Positions 37,497 through 47,673 are shown, counted from the first letter of the stretch. The stretch: 64,000 nt of DNA from Haloflavibacter putidus (GCF_006546625.1 NZ_VIAR01000002.1:1-64000), one strand, 5' to 3'. A program made the numbers and translations. The notes: generated by a model not told the origin, from the sequence alone.

Positions 37497-39359
37497 ATGA
37501 AATCATCCTTCTCCTATCTTTTAGTGTTTTTTATGCTTTTTGGCAGTGTTTTGCTTTACGGACAAAATCCGGAAACTTATGCTGTAAAAGAACATTATAC
37601 CAAACAAGAAGTAACTATAGAAATGCGCGATGGCAAGAAATTGCACACCACAATTTATTCGCCAAAAGATACTTCTAAGAAATATCCTATTGTGATGCAA
37701 CGCACGCCATATAGTTCACGGCCTTATGGCGAAAATGAATTTCGTTCTAAAATTGGTCCCAATGAGTTTATGATGAAAGAAGGTTATATTGTGGTTTATC
37801 AAGATGTGCGTGGCCGTTGGATGAGCGAAGGAGATTATGATAATATGCGAGCTTTTATCCCTAATAAAAGCGGAGACCAAATAGACGAAGCCAGCGACAC
37901 CTATGATACGATAGAATGGTTGGTAAACAATGTAGAAAACAATAACGGCAGAGTAGGAACCTGGGGAATTTCGTATCCCGGTTTTTATGCCACCTATTCG
38001 TTGTTGTCTGAACATCCGGCTTTAAAAGCAGCTTCTCCGCAAGCTAGTATTGGCGATTTCTTTTTTGATGATTTTCACCATAACGGAGCATACTTTTTAA
38101 GCTATTGGGTGGCAACTGCGCTTTTTGGTGAGCAACACGATGGTCCCACAGATAAAGCTTGGTACAATTTTCCTAAATTGGGTACCAAAGACCAATACCA
38201 ATTTTTCTTAGATAACACCCCGCTTAGTAAATTAGACAAGCATTATAAAGACAACTTTTTTTGGCAACAACTTAAAGAGCATCCCAATTATGATGAGTTT
38301 TGGCAGTCTCGCGGAATAATTCAGCATTTAGAAAACACAGAAATTAAACCTGCAGTAATGACGGTTGGTGGTTTGTTTGATGCAGAAGATTTGTACGGCC
38401 CGTTTAATACCTATAAAACTATTGAGAAAAACAGCGATACTTATAATACATTGGTTTTTGGACCTTGGAGCCATGGCGATTGGGCGCGAACTAAAAAACG
38501 CCAAGCTGTAGGAAATGTATATTTTGGTGATGATATTTCTTTAGATTATCAAAAAAATATAGAAGCTAAATTTTTTCGTCTTTTTTTAAAAGAAAACACC
38601 AATCCAAAAAACATAGATTTACCGGAGGCATTGGTTTTTGATACTGGAACAAAAAAGTGGAACAGATATAAAAACTGGCCGCCAAAAAATACGCAAAAAA
38701 AGACTTTTTATTTAGGGAAAGAACAAAAGTTAAAAAGTTTACCAAACGCAAGTTTTAAAAACAATTTTGTTAGCGATCCTCAGAAACCCGTTCCATATTC
38801 CGAAGATATTAAGGTTGGTTTTACGCCGCGTAAGTATATGACAGACGATCAACGTTTTGCCGCTAGAAGACCAGATGTGTTGGTTTACGAAACAGAAGTA
38901 TTAGAGAAAGACATGAAATTTAGCGGAGATATTTTGGCCAAATTAAAAGTTGCAACCACTGGCTCTGCTGCAGATTGGGTAGTAAAAGTTATTGACGTTT
39001 TTCCGCCCGATGCAGAAAACACAGAAGAGACTCAGGATCATTTACAAATGAGCAATTACCATATGCTGGTGCGCAGCGAAGTAATGCGAGGCAGATTTAG
39101 AAAAAGCTTTAAAAACCCAGATGCTTTTACACCCAATAAAAAAACCGATGTAAATATAACGTTACAAGACATAAACCACACGTTTAAAAAAGGACATAAA
39201 CTTCAAATTCAAGTCCAAAGCACTTGGTTTCCTTTAATAGATATTAATCCGCAAACTTATGTAGATAATATTTTTAAGGCAAAAAAAGAAGATTTTAAAA
39301 AACAAACACACACGGTTTTTGGAGATTCTGCCATAGAATTTTTGTGGTTGAAGAAATAA
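37497..39359 (+). CDS. Secreted CocE/NonD family hydrolase (S15-type)
   Basis: A 620-residue exported hydrolase. After a signal peptide (ending LLYG) comes the alpha/beta-hydrolase core of X-Pro dipeptidyl-peptidase/cocaine esterase: QDVRGRWMSEG, the nucleophile Ser159 in GTWGISYPGFYA, GGLFDAEDLYGPF carrying the Asp and FGPWSHGDW carrying the His. The C-terminal third is the jelly-roll domain (about 400-620), with VQSTWFPLIDINPQTY. Members cleave proline-containing peptides, glutaryl-cephalosporins or esters; the natural substrate here is unknown. Transcribed alone. Confidence 0.9.
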   Translation: MKSSFSYLLVFFMLFGSVLLYGQNPETYAVKEHYTKQEVTIEMRDGKKLHTTIYSPKDTSKKYPIVMQRTPYSSRPYGENEFRSKIGPNEFMMKEGYIVVYQDVRGRWMSEGDYDNMRAFIPNKSGDQIDEASDTYDTIEWLVNNVENNNGRVGTWGISYPGFYATYSLLSEHPALKAASPQASIGDFFFDDFHHNGAYFLSYWVATALFGEQHDGPTDKAWYNFPKLGTKDQYQFFLDNTPLSKLDKHYKDNFFWQQLKEHPNYDEFWQSRGIIQHLENTEIKPAVMTVGGLFDAEDLYGPFNTYKTIEKNSDTYNTLVFGPWSHGDWARTKKRQAVGNVYFGDDISLDYQKNIEAKFFRLFLKENTNPKNIDLPEALVFDTGTKKWNRYKNWPPKNTQKKTFYLGKEQKLKSLPNASFKNNFVSDPQKPVPYSEDIKVGFTPRKYMTDDQRFAARRPDVLVYETEVLEKDMKFSGDILAKLKVATTGSAADWVVKVIDVFPPDAENTEETQDHLQMSNYHMLVRSEVMRGRFRKSFKNPDAFTPNKKTDVNITLQDINHTFKKGHKLQIQVQSTWFPLIDINPQTYVDNIFKAKKEDFKKQTHTVFGDSAIEFLWLKK

Positions 39360-39485
39360 AGCACTTATCCTATAAATTTTCTAAAGCTGATAACAGAAAA
39401 TAATCAGTTGGTCTTGGAAGACTGATTTTTGTCAATTTTTACATCTGCCTAGCTGATTACATTAGGATTTCAAAATAAAATCGAA

Positions 39486-39493
39486 TAACTTTG
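39486..39493 (+). promoter_or_regulatory. -7 box directly before pfkA
   Basis: TAACTTTG fits TAnnTTTG and ends only 6 bases before the pfkA ATG at 39500, so the transcript would be leaderless or nearly so. No good -33 box is visible. Confidence 0.4.
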
Positions 39494-39499
39494 AAGGGT

Positions 39500-40486
39500 A
39501 TGAAGAAACAATTGAATCACATTGGCGTGCTTACTTCCGGGGGCGACTCTCCTGGAATGAATGCGGCCATTAGAGCGGTAACAAGAGCCTGTGCTTACTA
39601 CAAAATTAACTGTAGTGGAATCTATCGAGGTTACCAAGGTTTAATAGAAGGCGACTTTAAAGAACTTACCGCACGGTCTGTTAAAAATCTAATCAACCGG
39701 GGTGGTACGTTCTTAAAATCTGCAAGATCAGAAGAATTTAAATCTCCCGAGGGCCAACAAAAAGCTTACCACAATCTTAAAAAGCAAGGAATAGATGCTC
39801 TGGTGGTAATTGGTGGTGACGGAACTTTTAAAGGTGCAGAATACTTTGGTGAGAGTTTTGATTTTCCAATAGTTGGTATTCCCGGTACCATAGACAATGA
39901 TATTCGCGGCACAGATTTTACGATTGGTTACGACACTGCACTAAATACCGTAGTAGATGCAATAGATAAGATTAGAGATACCGCAAATTCGCACAACAGA
40001 CTATTTTTAGTAGAAGTAATGGGGCGCGATGCCGGAGATATTGCTTTAAATGCCGGTATTGGCGCTGGGGCGGAAGAAATTCTGATTCCTGAAGAAAATT
40101 TAGGAAAAGACCGGTTGTTAGAATCTTTGCAACGCAGTAGAAAATCTGGAAAAACATCCAGTATTATCGTCGTGGCGGAAGGCGACCAAATAGGAAAAAA
40201 CATTTTTGAGCTAGCAGATTATATAGAAAGCAGCTTAGAAAATTATGAAGTCCGGGTAACGGTTTTAGGCCATATTCAGCGTGGCGGCTCCCCGAGTTGT
40301 TACGATAGGGTTTTGGCCAGCAGATTAGGTATTGGCGCGGTAGAAGCTTTACGAAACAATCAACGAGGTATAATGGTTGGTATACAGCATAAAAAAATAA
40401 CCGCAGTACCTTTTAAAGAAGCTATATCAGGTCATAACGAAATAGATTTAGACCTTTTAAGAGTTTCAGATATAACATCGATTTAA
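39500..40486 (+). CDS. pfkA: ATP-dependent 6-phosphofructokinase
   Basis: Glycolytic kinase making fructose 1,6-bisphosphate. The 328-residue protein matches the bacterial PfkA length and motifs: HIGVLTSGGDSPGMNAAIRA with the ATP-binding GGDS, VVIGGDGTFKGA, the catalytic GTIDNDIRGTDFTIGYDTA and FLVEVMGRDAGDIAL. The residue after GGDG is Thr, as in ATP-using rather than pyrophosphate-using enzymes. I chose ATG 39500, matching the family N-terminus; an upstream TTG is part of the -7 box. First gene of an operon with gapA, a sugar kinase and pgi. Confidence 0.96.
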   Translation: MKKQLNHIGVLTSGGDSPGMNAAIRAVTRACAYYKINCSGIYRGYQGLIEGDFKELTARSVKNLINRGGTFLKSARSEEFKSPEGQQKAYHNLKKQGIDALVVIGGDGTFKGAEYFGESFDFPIVGIPGTIDNDIRGTDFTIGYDTALNTVVDAIDKIRDTANSHNRLFLVEVMGRDAGDIALNAGIGAGAEEILIPEENLGKDRLLESLQRSRKSGKTSSIIVVAEGDQIGKNIFELADYIESSLENYEVRVTVLGHIQRGGSPSCYDRVLASRLGIGAVEALRNNQRGIMVGIQHKKITAVPFKEAISGHNEIDLDLLRVSDITSI

Positions 40487-40497
40487 AAAAATATACT

Positions 40498-41499
40498 ATG
40501 AAAAAAATAAATTTAGGAATAAACGGCTTCGGTCGCATCGGACGCTTGGCCTTTAGAATTGCCCATAAAAATGAAAATATCCGCATTGTAGGAATTAATG
40601 ATTTGGTAGAGGTAGAACAGTTGGCTTATCTCTTAAAACACGATTCCGTACACGGTAAATTTGATGCGCAGATTTCTATTAAAAATGGTAATTTGGTAGT
40701 AGACGGCGAAGAAATCCGCGTTAGCGCAGAAAAAAATCCGGAAGACTTAAAATGGAATGCCATAGAAGCAGATTATATTATAGACTGCACAGGTATGTTT
40801 AAAACTAAAGAAAGTGCGAGCAAACATTTACAGGCCGGCGCTAAAAAAGTACTAATTTCTGCACCATCTAAAGACTCGCCAATGTATGTTATGGGCGTAA
40901 ATCATGATGAATTAACTGCGGAAGAAACAGTAATTAGCAACGCATCTTGTACTACCAATTGCTTGGCGCCGTTGGCAAAAGTTATGCACGAAGCTTTTGG
41001 AATAGAAGAAGCATTAATGACTACGGTACATGCGTCTACTTCTTCGCAGTTTGTAGTAGATTCGCCTTCTAAAAAGAATTACAGAATTGGCCGCAGCGCA
41101 ATGAATAACATTATACCTACTACTACCGGAGCCGCAATAGCGGTAACCAAAGTAATACCAGAATTGAAAGGAAGACTTACGGGAATGGCTATGCGCGTGC
41201 CAACCCCAAACGTTTCTGTTGTAGACCTAACAGTAAGTACAGAAAAAGCTACGAGCTTAGAAGAAATAAAAAAAGTATTTAAAGAACAAGCAGAAACCAA
41301 TTTGCAAGGAATTTTAGGTTATACCGAAGAAGCAGTCGTGTCGCAAGATTTTGTTTCAGAACCTCGAACTTGTGTATTTGACGCCGGCGCTAGTATGGAA
41401 TTAAACGAAAATTTCTTTAAATTAATTGCCTGGTATGATAACGAATATGGCTACGCCAGTAAGTTGGTAGATCTGCTTATTTACGCGGCAAAATTATAA
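40498..41499 (+). CDS. gapA: Glyceraldehyde-3-phosphate dehydrogenase
   Basis: Oxidises glyceraldehyde 3-phosphate with phosphate and NAD. The 333-residue protein starts with the Rossmann motif LGINGFGRIGRLAFR and has the catalytic Cys151 in SNASCTTNCLAPL, then WYDNEYGYASKLVDL at the C-terminus. It lies 11 bases after pfkA and overlaps the next gene by one base (TAATG). Confidence 0.97.
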   Translation: MKKINLGINGFGRIGRLAFRIAHKNENIRIVGINDLVEVEQLAYLLKHDSVHGKFDAQISIKNGNLVVDGEEIRVSAEKNPEDLKWNAIEADYIIDCTGMFKTKESASKHLQAGAKKVLISAPSKDSPMYVMGVNHDELTAEETVISNASCTTNCLAPLAKVMHEAFGIEEALMTTVHASTSSQFVVDSPSKKNYRIGRSAMNNIIPTTTGAAIAVTKVIPELKGRLTGMAMRVPTPNVSVVDLTVSTEKATSLEEIKKVFKEQAETNLQGILGYTEEAVVSQDFVSEPRTCVFDAGASMELNENFFKLIAWYDNEYGYASKLVDLLIYAAKL

Positions 41500-42350
41500 T
41501 GATTTTATTGGCAGAAAGCGGTTCGACCAAATGTGATTGGGTAGTTTTAGATGCCGAGGGCAAAGTGGTTTTGCAAACAAAAACCAAAGGTTTAAATCCT
41601 TCAGTTTTTTCGGTAGCTTCTATGCAAAAGCATTTAAGCGAAAATGCACAACTTCTAGAATTGGGTAACAAAATAAAGAAGCTTTATTTTTATGGGGCAG
41701 GTTGCGGTACGCCAAAACCTGCTAAAACTATAGAGGTTATTTTAAAAAAAATGTTTCCTACTGCCAAGGTGTATATTCACGAAGATATTTTAGCCGCTTG
41801 TCTGGCCGTTACAACCCAACCGGGCATAGTTTGTATTTTGGGTACCGGCTCTAACGCCTGTTATTTTGACGGCAAAAAAGCGCATTTACCAATGCCGTCT
41901 CTGGGTTATATTATTATGGATGAAGCCAGCGGAAATTATTTTGGTAAGCAGCTCATTCGCGATTATTATTATGCAAAAATACCAGCAGATTTGGCAAGTA
42001 TTTTTCAAGAAAACTATGCGCTTGACGCAGATATTATAAAGGAAAATTTATACCACCAACCCAATCCAAATACTTATTTGGCAAACTTTGCAAAGTTTAT
42101 TTTTCAACACAAAGCAGATTATCCAAATTACTTTAATACGCTTTTAAATGCCGGAATAAATAAATTTATAGATAACCGAATTTTGACTTTAGAGAAAGAT
42201 AAAAACCTGCCTGTTCATTTTGTAGGTTCTATTGCAAAATTTTCGGAAGATATTATTGAAAATTGTTTAAAAAGTAAGAATTTAGTCCTTGGGAAAATTC
42301 AACGCAAACCAATTGACGGATTGATAACTTATCATAAAAAAAATAATTAA
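41499..42350 (+). CDS. BadF/BadG family ATPase, N-acetylglucosamine kinase-like
   Basis: A 283-residue member of the ASKHA kinase superfamily. The phosphate-1 loop is ESGSTKCDWVVLD, the phosphate-2 region GIVCILGTGSNACYFDG and the adenosine region follows. Similar to the N-acetylglucosamine kinase (NAGK) group rather than to CoA-reductase activases, because no Fe-S Cys pair is evident. It may phosphorylate GlcNAc from amino-sugar recycling or another hexose and feed it to the glycolytic enzymes encoded on both sides. Overlap of one base with gapA and a 3-base gap to pgi make translational coupling likely. Substrate not proved. Confidence 0.75.
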   Translation: MILLAESGSTKCDWVVLDAEGKVVLQTKTKGLNPSVFSVASMQKHLSENAQLLELGNKIKKLYFYGAGCGTPKPAKTIEVILKKMFPTAKVYIHEDILAACLAVTTQPGIVCILGTGSNACYFDGKKAHLPMPSLGYIIMDEASGNYFGKQLIRDYYYAKIPADLASIFQENYALDADIIKENLYHQPNPNTYLANFAKFIFQHKADYPNYFNTLLNAGINKFIDNRILTLEKDKNLPVHFVGSIAKFSEDIIENCLKSKNLVLGKIQRKPIDGLITYHKKNN

Positions 42351-42353
42351 TAA

Positions 42354-43961
42354 ATGGCATTAATTGCTAAAAATCCTACGACTACCAAAGCCTGGAAAGA
42401 GTTAGAAAAGCACTTTACGGAAATTAAAGATGCTAAAATGCAAGATTTCTTTATGGAAGATACTCGGCGGGCAGAAAAATTTAGCATTAAAGCAGATAAT
42501 TTTTTTGTAGACTATTCTAAAAATAGAATCTCGCAAAAAACCATAGATCTTTTGGTACAGCTTTCCGAAGAAATGCAATTAAAAGAAGCGATAGAAGCAC
42601 AATTTAATGCAGAAAAGATAAACCATACAGAAAACAGAGCAGTAAGTCATACCGCTTTGCGAAGCTTGAAAAAACCGGTAGAAGTAAAACAAAACTTGCA
42701 AAAAATTAAAGGCTTTTCCAGAGAGGTTATAAGTGGAGTAAAAAAAGGTTATACCGGAAAAGCTTTTACAGATGTTGTAAATATTGGTATTGGCGGTAGC
42801 GATTTAGGACCTAAAATGGTAGTAGAAGCTTTAAGCTTTTATAAAAACCATTTAAACACCCATTTTATATCAAACATAGACGGTGACCACCCGGCCGAAA
42901 TATTGAAAAAATTAAATCCTGAAACAACTTTGTTTATCGTTGTTTCTAAAAGTTTTACCACCCAAGAAACCTTAACCAACGCTAACACAATAAAAGAGTG
43001 GTTTCTTAATACCGCAGAAGAAGAAGCTATAAAAAAACACTTTGTAGCGGTTTCTGCAAATTTAGATGGTGTGAAAGATTTTGGTATTTCAAAAGAAAAT
43101 ACTTTTCCTATGTGGGATTGGGTAGGTGGCAGGTTTTCTTTGTGGAGTTCTGTTGGCTTATCTATTGCTTGCGCTTTGGGTTTTTCTAAATTTCAAGAAC
43201 TTTTAGACGGCGCTGAAGAAATGGACAGACATTTCCGTAAAGCAGATTTTAAAGATAATATTCCGGTAGTTTTAGGTTTGTTAAGTGTTTGGTATAATAA
43301 TTTTTTTAAAACAGAAACAGAAGCGGTAATTCCGTACACGCATTATTTAGAAAAATTAGTACCGTATCTACAACAAGCCGTAATGGAAAGTAACGGGAAA
43401 CAAATAGACCGTTCCGGTAAAAAAGTAGATTATGAAACCGGAACTATTGTTTGGGGGGCAGCAGGGAGCAATGCACAGCACGCATTTTTTCAATTGCTGC
43501 ATCAAGGTACAAAGTTAATTCCAATAGATTTTATTGGTTTTAAAAAAGCCTTGCATCACAACCAAAAGCATCATACTATTTTAATGGCCAATTTTTTTGC
43601 GCAAACCCAGGCACTTTTAACAGGCAAAACGCAAGAAGAAGTTCAAAAAGAAATAAAAAATTTACTTGAAGCGGAACAAACGCGTCAAGAACCTTATAAA
43701 GTTTTTGAAGGTAATAAACCCAGCACCAGTATTCTTATAGATCAATTAAATCCAAAAAATTTAGGTGGTTTGTTGGCGATGTATGAACATAAGATTTTTG
43801 TACAAGGCGTAATCTGGAATATTTTTAGTTATGACCAGTGGGGAGTAGAGCTTGGTAAAGAATTGAATAAAAAAATAATTCCTCAATTAGAAAGTAAAAA
43901 AATAGCTAAGAATCAAGACAGTTCTACTTCGCAACTTTTAAAGGAATATTTAAAGCAATAA
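42354..43961 (+). CDS. pgi: Glucose-6-phosphate isomerase
   Basis: Interconverts glucose 6-phosphate and fructose 6-phosphate. The 535-residue product belongs to the large PGI family: VNIGIGGSDLGPKMVVEAL, VVSKSFTTQETLTNA, the Glu/His catalytic region GAAGSNAQHAFFQLLHQG and DQWGVELGKELNKKI near the end. Last gene of the pfkA operon, followed by a bidirectional terminator. Confidence 0.96.
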   Translation: MALIAKNPTTTKAWKELEKHFTEIKDAKMQDFFMEDTRRAEKFSIKADNFFVDYSKNRISQKTIDLLVQLSEEMQLKEAIEAQFNAEKINHTENRAVSHTALRSLKKPVEVKQNLQKIKGFSREVISGVKKGYTGKAFTDVVNIGIGGSDLGPKMVVEALSFYKNHLNTHFISNIDGDHPAEILKKLNPETTLFIVVSKSFTTQETLTNANTIKEWFLNTAEEEAIKKHFVAVSANLDGVKDFGISKENTFPMWDWVGGRFSLWSSVGLSIACALGFSKFQELLDGAEEMDRHFRKADFKDNIPVVLGLLSVWYNNFFKTETEAVIPYTHYLEKLVPYLQQAVMESNGKQIDRSGKKVDYETGTIVWGAAGSNAQHAFFQLLHQGTKLIPIDFIGFKKALHHNQKHHTILMANFFAQTQALLTGKTQEEVQKEIKNLLEAEQTRQEPYKVFEGNKPSTSILIDQLNPKNLGGLLAMYEHKIFVQGVIWNIFSYDQWGVELGKELNKKIIPQLESKKIAKNQDSSTSQLLKEYLKQ

Positions 43962-43971
43962 GTTTTTCCAT

Positions 43972-44016
43972 AAAAAAAAAGGCCTGTTTACACTACTTAA
44001 ACAAGCCTTTTTTTAT
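43972..44016. terminator. Bidirectional terminator between pgi and sdaA
   Basis: AGGCCTGTTTA and TAAACAAGCCT form the stem with one bulged C, flanked by A8 on the left and T7 on the right; the genes converge. Confidence 0.88.
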
Positions 44017-44029
44017 GATTTTTTTCAAT

Positions 44030-45463
44030 CTAACAATCGCTTAAATTTACTCTAACTGCCAAACCGCCTTCAGAGGTTTCTTTGTATTTAGAACTCATAT
44101 CTTTTGCGGTATCCCACATAGTTTCTATTACTTTATCTAAAGGTACTTTCGCTTTGCTGGCATCGCTATCTAGAGCAATTTCTGCTGCATTTATAGCTTT
44201 TATTGCTCCCATAGCATTACGTTCTATGCAAGGCACTTGCACTAAGCCAGCAATAGGGTCGCAGGTTAGGCCTAAGTGATGTTCCATTGCAATTTCGCTT
44301 GCCATTAAAACCTGTTCTGGCGTGCCGCCCATTAACTCGGTTAAAGCGCCGGCTGCCATACTAGAAGAAACACCAATTTCTGCTTGGCATCCTCCCATTG
44401 CAGCAGATATGGTAGCGCCTTTTTTAAATAAACTGCCAATTTCGCCAGCTACAAGCATAAATTGTTTTATGTCTTTAAAAGTAGCTTGGTGGTTTTCTAT
44501 GGTCAAATAATACATTAAAACAGCCGGTAAAGTTCCTGCGCTGCCATTGGTAGGAGAAGTAACCACACGACCTAAAGCTGCATTTACTTCGTTTACGCTA
44601 ATGGCGAAACAACTTACCCATTTTAATATTTGTCTAAAAGCAACTTTTGTTTCTCTAATGGCTTCTAACCATTCTTGCGGATTATCGTAAGTAACATCAC
44701 CCATCAAGCGCTTATGCATAGCGTGAGAACGGCGTTGCACTTTTAATCCGCCCGGTAAAATACCGTCTGTATGACAACCTATGTACATAGATTCTAGCAT
44801 CACATCCCAGATATCGTGAAGATTCTTGTCTATCTCTTCATCGCTGCGTAAGGAGCGCTCATTTTCCAATACAATTTCAGAAATACTTTTGTTCTCTTGT
44901 TTACAAAAGGCTAAAAGATCAGTTGCTTTTTCTATAGAAAATGGAAACTGCCGAAAGTTTTCTTGTTTCTTTTTAGTGTTTTTACGTTCTTTTTTTACAA
45001 CAAATCCGCCACCTATAGAAAAGAAGGTAGAAGATGTTTTTTTGCCATTTTCTAAATGCGCGGTAAATTTTATTCCATTAGGATGAAAATCTAAAAACTT
45101 CTTATTAAATATTATCTGGTTTTCAGGATCAAAATCTACTTTTTTCTCTCCGTTTATGCGCATTGTTTTTTCTTCTTGTATTTTTTTTATCGTTGCATCT
45201 AATATGGTCAAATCCATCGTGACAGGATCATAACCGCACAAACCTAAAATAGAAGCGACATCACTGGCGTGACCTTTTCCGGTTAACGATAAAGAACCGT
45301 ATAAATCTACTTTTACAGTTATTATTTGTTCAAAACGCTTGCTTTCTTTTAATTCGGCTATCCAACGTTGCGCAGCACGCCAAGGCCCTAAGGTGTGGGA
45401 GCTGGATGGACCAACTCCTATTTTTAACATATCAAAAATACTGATACACTCTATCTTTCTCAT
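44030..45463 (-). CDS. sdaA: L-serine ammonia-lyase (iron-sulfur type)
   Basis: Deaminates L-serine to pyruvate through a [4Fe-4S] cluster. The 477-residue single-chain protein combines the beta domain (N-terminal, with KIGVGPSSSHTLGPWRAAQRW) and the alpha domain (C-terminal, with PTNGSAGTLPAVLMYYL and the Cys-containing GGCQAEIG, GLTCDPIAGLVQVPCIERNA). The Cys residues of these last blocks are the likely cluster ligands. Transcribed alone, convergent with pgi. The promoter region carries CTGTCAT on this strand, the same half-site as the palindrome before dnaK. Confidence 0.95.
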   Translation of the reverse strand: MRKIECISIFDMLKIGVGPSSSHTLGPWRAAQRWIAELKESKRFEQIITVKVDLYGSLSLTGKGHASDVASILGLCGYDPVTMDLTILDATIKKIQEEKTMRINGEKKVDFDPENQIIFNKKFLDFHPNGIKFTAHLENGKKTSSTFFSIGGGFVVKKERKNTKKKQENFRQFPFSIEKATDLLAFCKQENKSISEIVLENERSLRSDEEIDKNLHDIWDVMLESMYIGCHTDGILPGGLKVQRRSHAMHKRLMGDVTYDNPQEWLEAIRETKVAFRQILKWVSCFAISVNEVNAALGRVVTSPTNGSAGTLPAVLMYYLTIENHQATFKDIKQFMLVAGEIGSLFKKGATISAAMGGCQAEIGVSSSMAAGALTELMGGTPEQVLMASEIAMEHHLGLTCDPIAGLVQVPCIERNAMGAIKAINAAEIALDSDASKAKVPLDKVIETMWDTAKDMSSKYKETSEGGLAVRVNLSDC

Positions 45464-45601
45464 AAACGCTTCTATTATTTTATCTCTTGTCTTACAAATA
45501 TGACAGATTTTTTTGAACTTTTATAGAAGTTAGCGTTTAAAAATAGATTAACCAACAGAATACGGCTTTATGTCAAAATACGTAGCTTTTTAGGTTTAAA
45601 A

Positions 45602-45643
45602 ATGACAGTCTGTCATAAAAAATTTGGTGGCACAAGGTTTGAC
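45602..45643 (+). promoter_or_regulatory. dnaK upstream region: palindrome plus sigma-54-like promoter
   Basis: ATGACAGTCTGTCAT (45602-45616) is a perfect palindrome with 7-base arms. After it comes TGGCAC (45628-45633) and, with exactly 10 bases between the GG and the second element, TTGAC (45639-45643), close to the sigma-54 form TGGCAC-N5-TTGCA except for A in place of C. No TAnnTTTG box is seen. The palindrome suggests a dedicated heat-shock regulator; reading the second part as a sigma-54 promoter is tentative. Confidence 0.45.
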
Positions 45644-45689
45644 TTAGACTAACCGAATTAAAAATTGAAAAAACTAAACAATAATAATT

Positions 45690-47618
45690 ATGAGTAAGAT
45701 AATAGGTATAGACTTAGGTACTACCAACTCCTGTGTTGCTGTTATGGAAGGTAACGAACCTACGGTTATTCCAAACGCCGAAGGAAAACGTACTACCCCA
45801 TCAGTTATTGCATTCGTAGAAGATGGTGAAATTAAAGTTGGAGATCCCGCAAAAAGACAAGCAGTTACCAATCCGGAAAAAACTGTTTCTTCTATAAAAA
45901 GATTTATGGGGAACAAATTCTCTGAGTCTTCAAGAGAAGCAGGAAGAGTAGCTTACAAAGTAAAAAAAGGAGATAATGATACGCCTCGTGTAGATGTAGA
46001 CGGACGTTTATATACTCCGCAAGAATTATCGGCAATGATTCTTCAGAAAATGAAAAAAACTGCCGAAGATTATTTAGGACAAGATGTGAGCGAAGCAGTA
46101 ATTACCGTTCCTGCATATTTTAACGACTCGCAACGTCAAGCAACTAAAGAAGCCGGAGAAATTGCCGGGTTAAAAGTTAGACGTATAATAAACGAACCAA
46201 CTGCAGCAGCTTTAGCTTATGGTTTAGACAAAAAAGGTCAAGACCAAAAAGTTGCCGTATTTGACTTTGGTGGTGGTACGCACGATGTTTCAATCTTAGA
46301 ATTGGGAGATGGCGTTTTTGAAGTACTTTCTACAGACGGTGATACGCATTTAGGAGGAGACGATGTAGACGAAACCGTAATAGATTGGTTGGCAGAAGAG
46401 TTTATTAAAGACGAAGATATAGACTTACGTAAAGACCCAATGGCTTTGCAACGTTTAAAAGAAGCCGCAGAGAAAGCTAAAATAGAATTGTCTTCTGCAA
46501 CGCAAACAGAAATCAACTTACCTTATGTTACCGCAACTTCAAGCGGACCAAAACACTTGGTAAGAAAACTTACGCGTTCTAAATTTGAGCAGCTAATAGA
46601 AGGTTTGGTAAGAAGAACCATCGTGCCTTGCGAAAAAGCTATAAAAGATGCCGGTATTTCTAAAAACGAAATAGATGAGGTAATTTTAGTAGGAGGTTCT
46701 ACCAGAATTCCTGCAGTACAAAAAGCAGTAGAAGATTTCTTTGGTAAAAAACCAAGTAAAGGTGTAAACCCAGATGAGGTTGTAGCAGTTGGTGCAGCTA
46801 TTCAAGGTGGTGTTTTAACCGGTGATGTAAAAGATGTATTATTGTTAGATGTTACCCCACTTTCTTTAGGTATTGAAACTATGGGTGGTGTAAACACGAA
46901 GCTTATTGAAGCAAACACAACAATTCCTTCTAAAAAATCACAAACCTTCTCTACCGCAGCAGATAACCAGCCTTCTGTAGAAATTCACGTTTTACAAGGT
47001 GAGCGTTCTATGGCGGCAGACAATAAAACAATTGGTAGATTTCACTTAGACGGTATACCACCAGCGCCAAGAGGAACTCCTCAAATTGAAGTAACTTTTG
47101 ATATAGACGCCAACGGTATTATAAACGTTAGCGCTACAGATAAAGCTACAGGAAAATCGCAAGATATTCGTATTGAGGCTTCTTCCGGTTTAACCGAAGA
47201 GGAAATCGATAAAATGAAAAAAGAAGCAGAAGCCAACGCAGAAGCAGACGAAAAAGCAAAGAAAAAAGTAGATAAGCTTAACGAAGCAGATGCGATGATT
47301 TTCCAAACCGAAAAGCAATTAAAAGACTTTGGCGATAAATTGTCTGACGATAAGAAAAAACCGGTAGAAGATGCTTTAGAAGAATTAAAGAAAGCATACG
47401 AAACCAAAGAGTTGGAAAAAGTAGAACCTGCTTTAGATAAATTGAATGAAACCTGGAAAAGTGTTTCTGAAGAAATGTATAAAGCACAAGCCGAAGCACA
47501 ACAACAAGGTGGCGCGCAAGGAGCACAAGGTGGTCCGCAACAAGGCGCAACCGGTGCTCAAGGCGAAAGTAAAGAAGGTGACGACGTAGAAGACGTAGAC
47601 TTCGAAGAAGTTAAATAA
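45690..47618 (+). CDS. dnaK: Chaperone DnaK (Hsp70)
   Basis: ATP-dependent folding chaperone. The 642-residue protein shows the Hsp70 signatures [34 protein letters not shown] (usual FDLGGGTFDVSIL) and [14 protein letters not shown], the interdomain linker [19 protein letters not shown], and a Gly/Gln/Ala-rich lid end with [12 protein letters not shown]. grpE and dnaJ are not next to it here. It stands alone between the palindromic upstream region and a strong terminator. Confidence 0.98.
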   Translation: MSKIIGIDLGTTNSCVAVMEGNEPTVIPNAEGKRTTPSVIAFVEDGEIKVGDPAKRQAVTNPEKTVSSIKRFMGNKFSESSREAGRVAYKVKKGDNDTPRVDVDGRLYTPQELSAMILQKMKKTAEDYLGQDVSEAVITVPAYFNDSQRQATKEAGEIAGLKVRRIINEPTAAALAYGLDKKGQDQKVAVFDFGGGTHDVSILELGDGVFEVLSTDGDTHLGGDDVDETVIDWLAEEFIKDEDIDLRKDPMALQRLKEAAEKAKIELSSATQTEINLPYVTATSSGPKHLVRKLTRSKFEQLIEGLVRRTIVPCEKAIKDAGISKNEIDEVILVGGSTRIPAVQKAVEDFFGKKPSKGVNPDEVVAVGAAIQGGVLTGDVKDVLLLDVTPLSLGIETMGGVNTKLIEANTTIPSKKSQTFSTAADNQPSVEIHVLQGERSMAADNKTIGRFHLDGIPPAPRGTPQIEVTFDIDANGIINVSATDKATGKSQDIRIEASSGLTEEEIDKMKKEAEANAEADEKAKKKVDKLNEADAMIFQTEKQLKDFGDKLSDDKKKPVEDALEELKKAYETKELEKVEPALDKLNETWKSVSEEMYKAQAEAQQQGGAQGAQGGPQQGATGAQGESKEGDDVEDVDFEEVK

Positions 47619-47637
47619 TATAGTCTTCTCTTATATA

Positions 47638-47673
47638 GAAAAAAGCGCAGCAGCAATGTTGCGCTTTTTTTTA
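47638..47673 (+). terminator. Terminator after dnaK
   Basis: AAGCGCA pairs with TGCGCTT around a short loop, preceded by an A-run and followed by T8. Confidence 0.9.
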
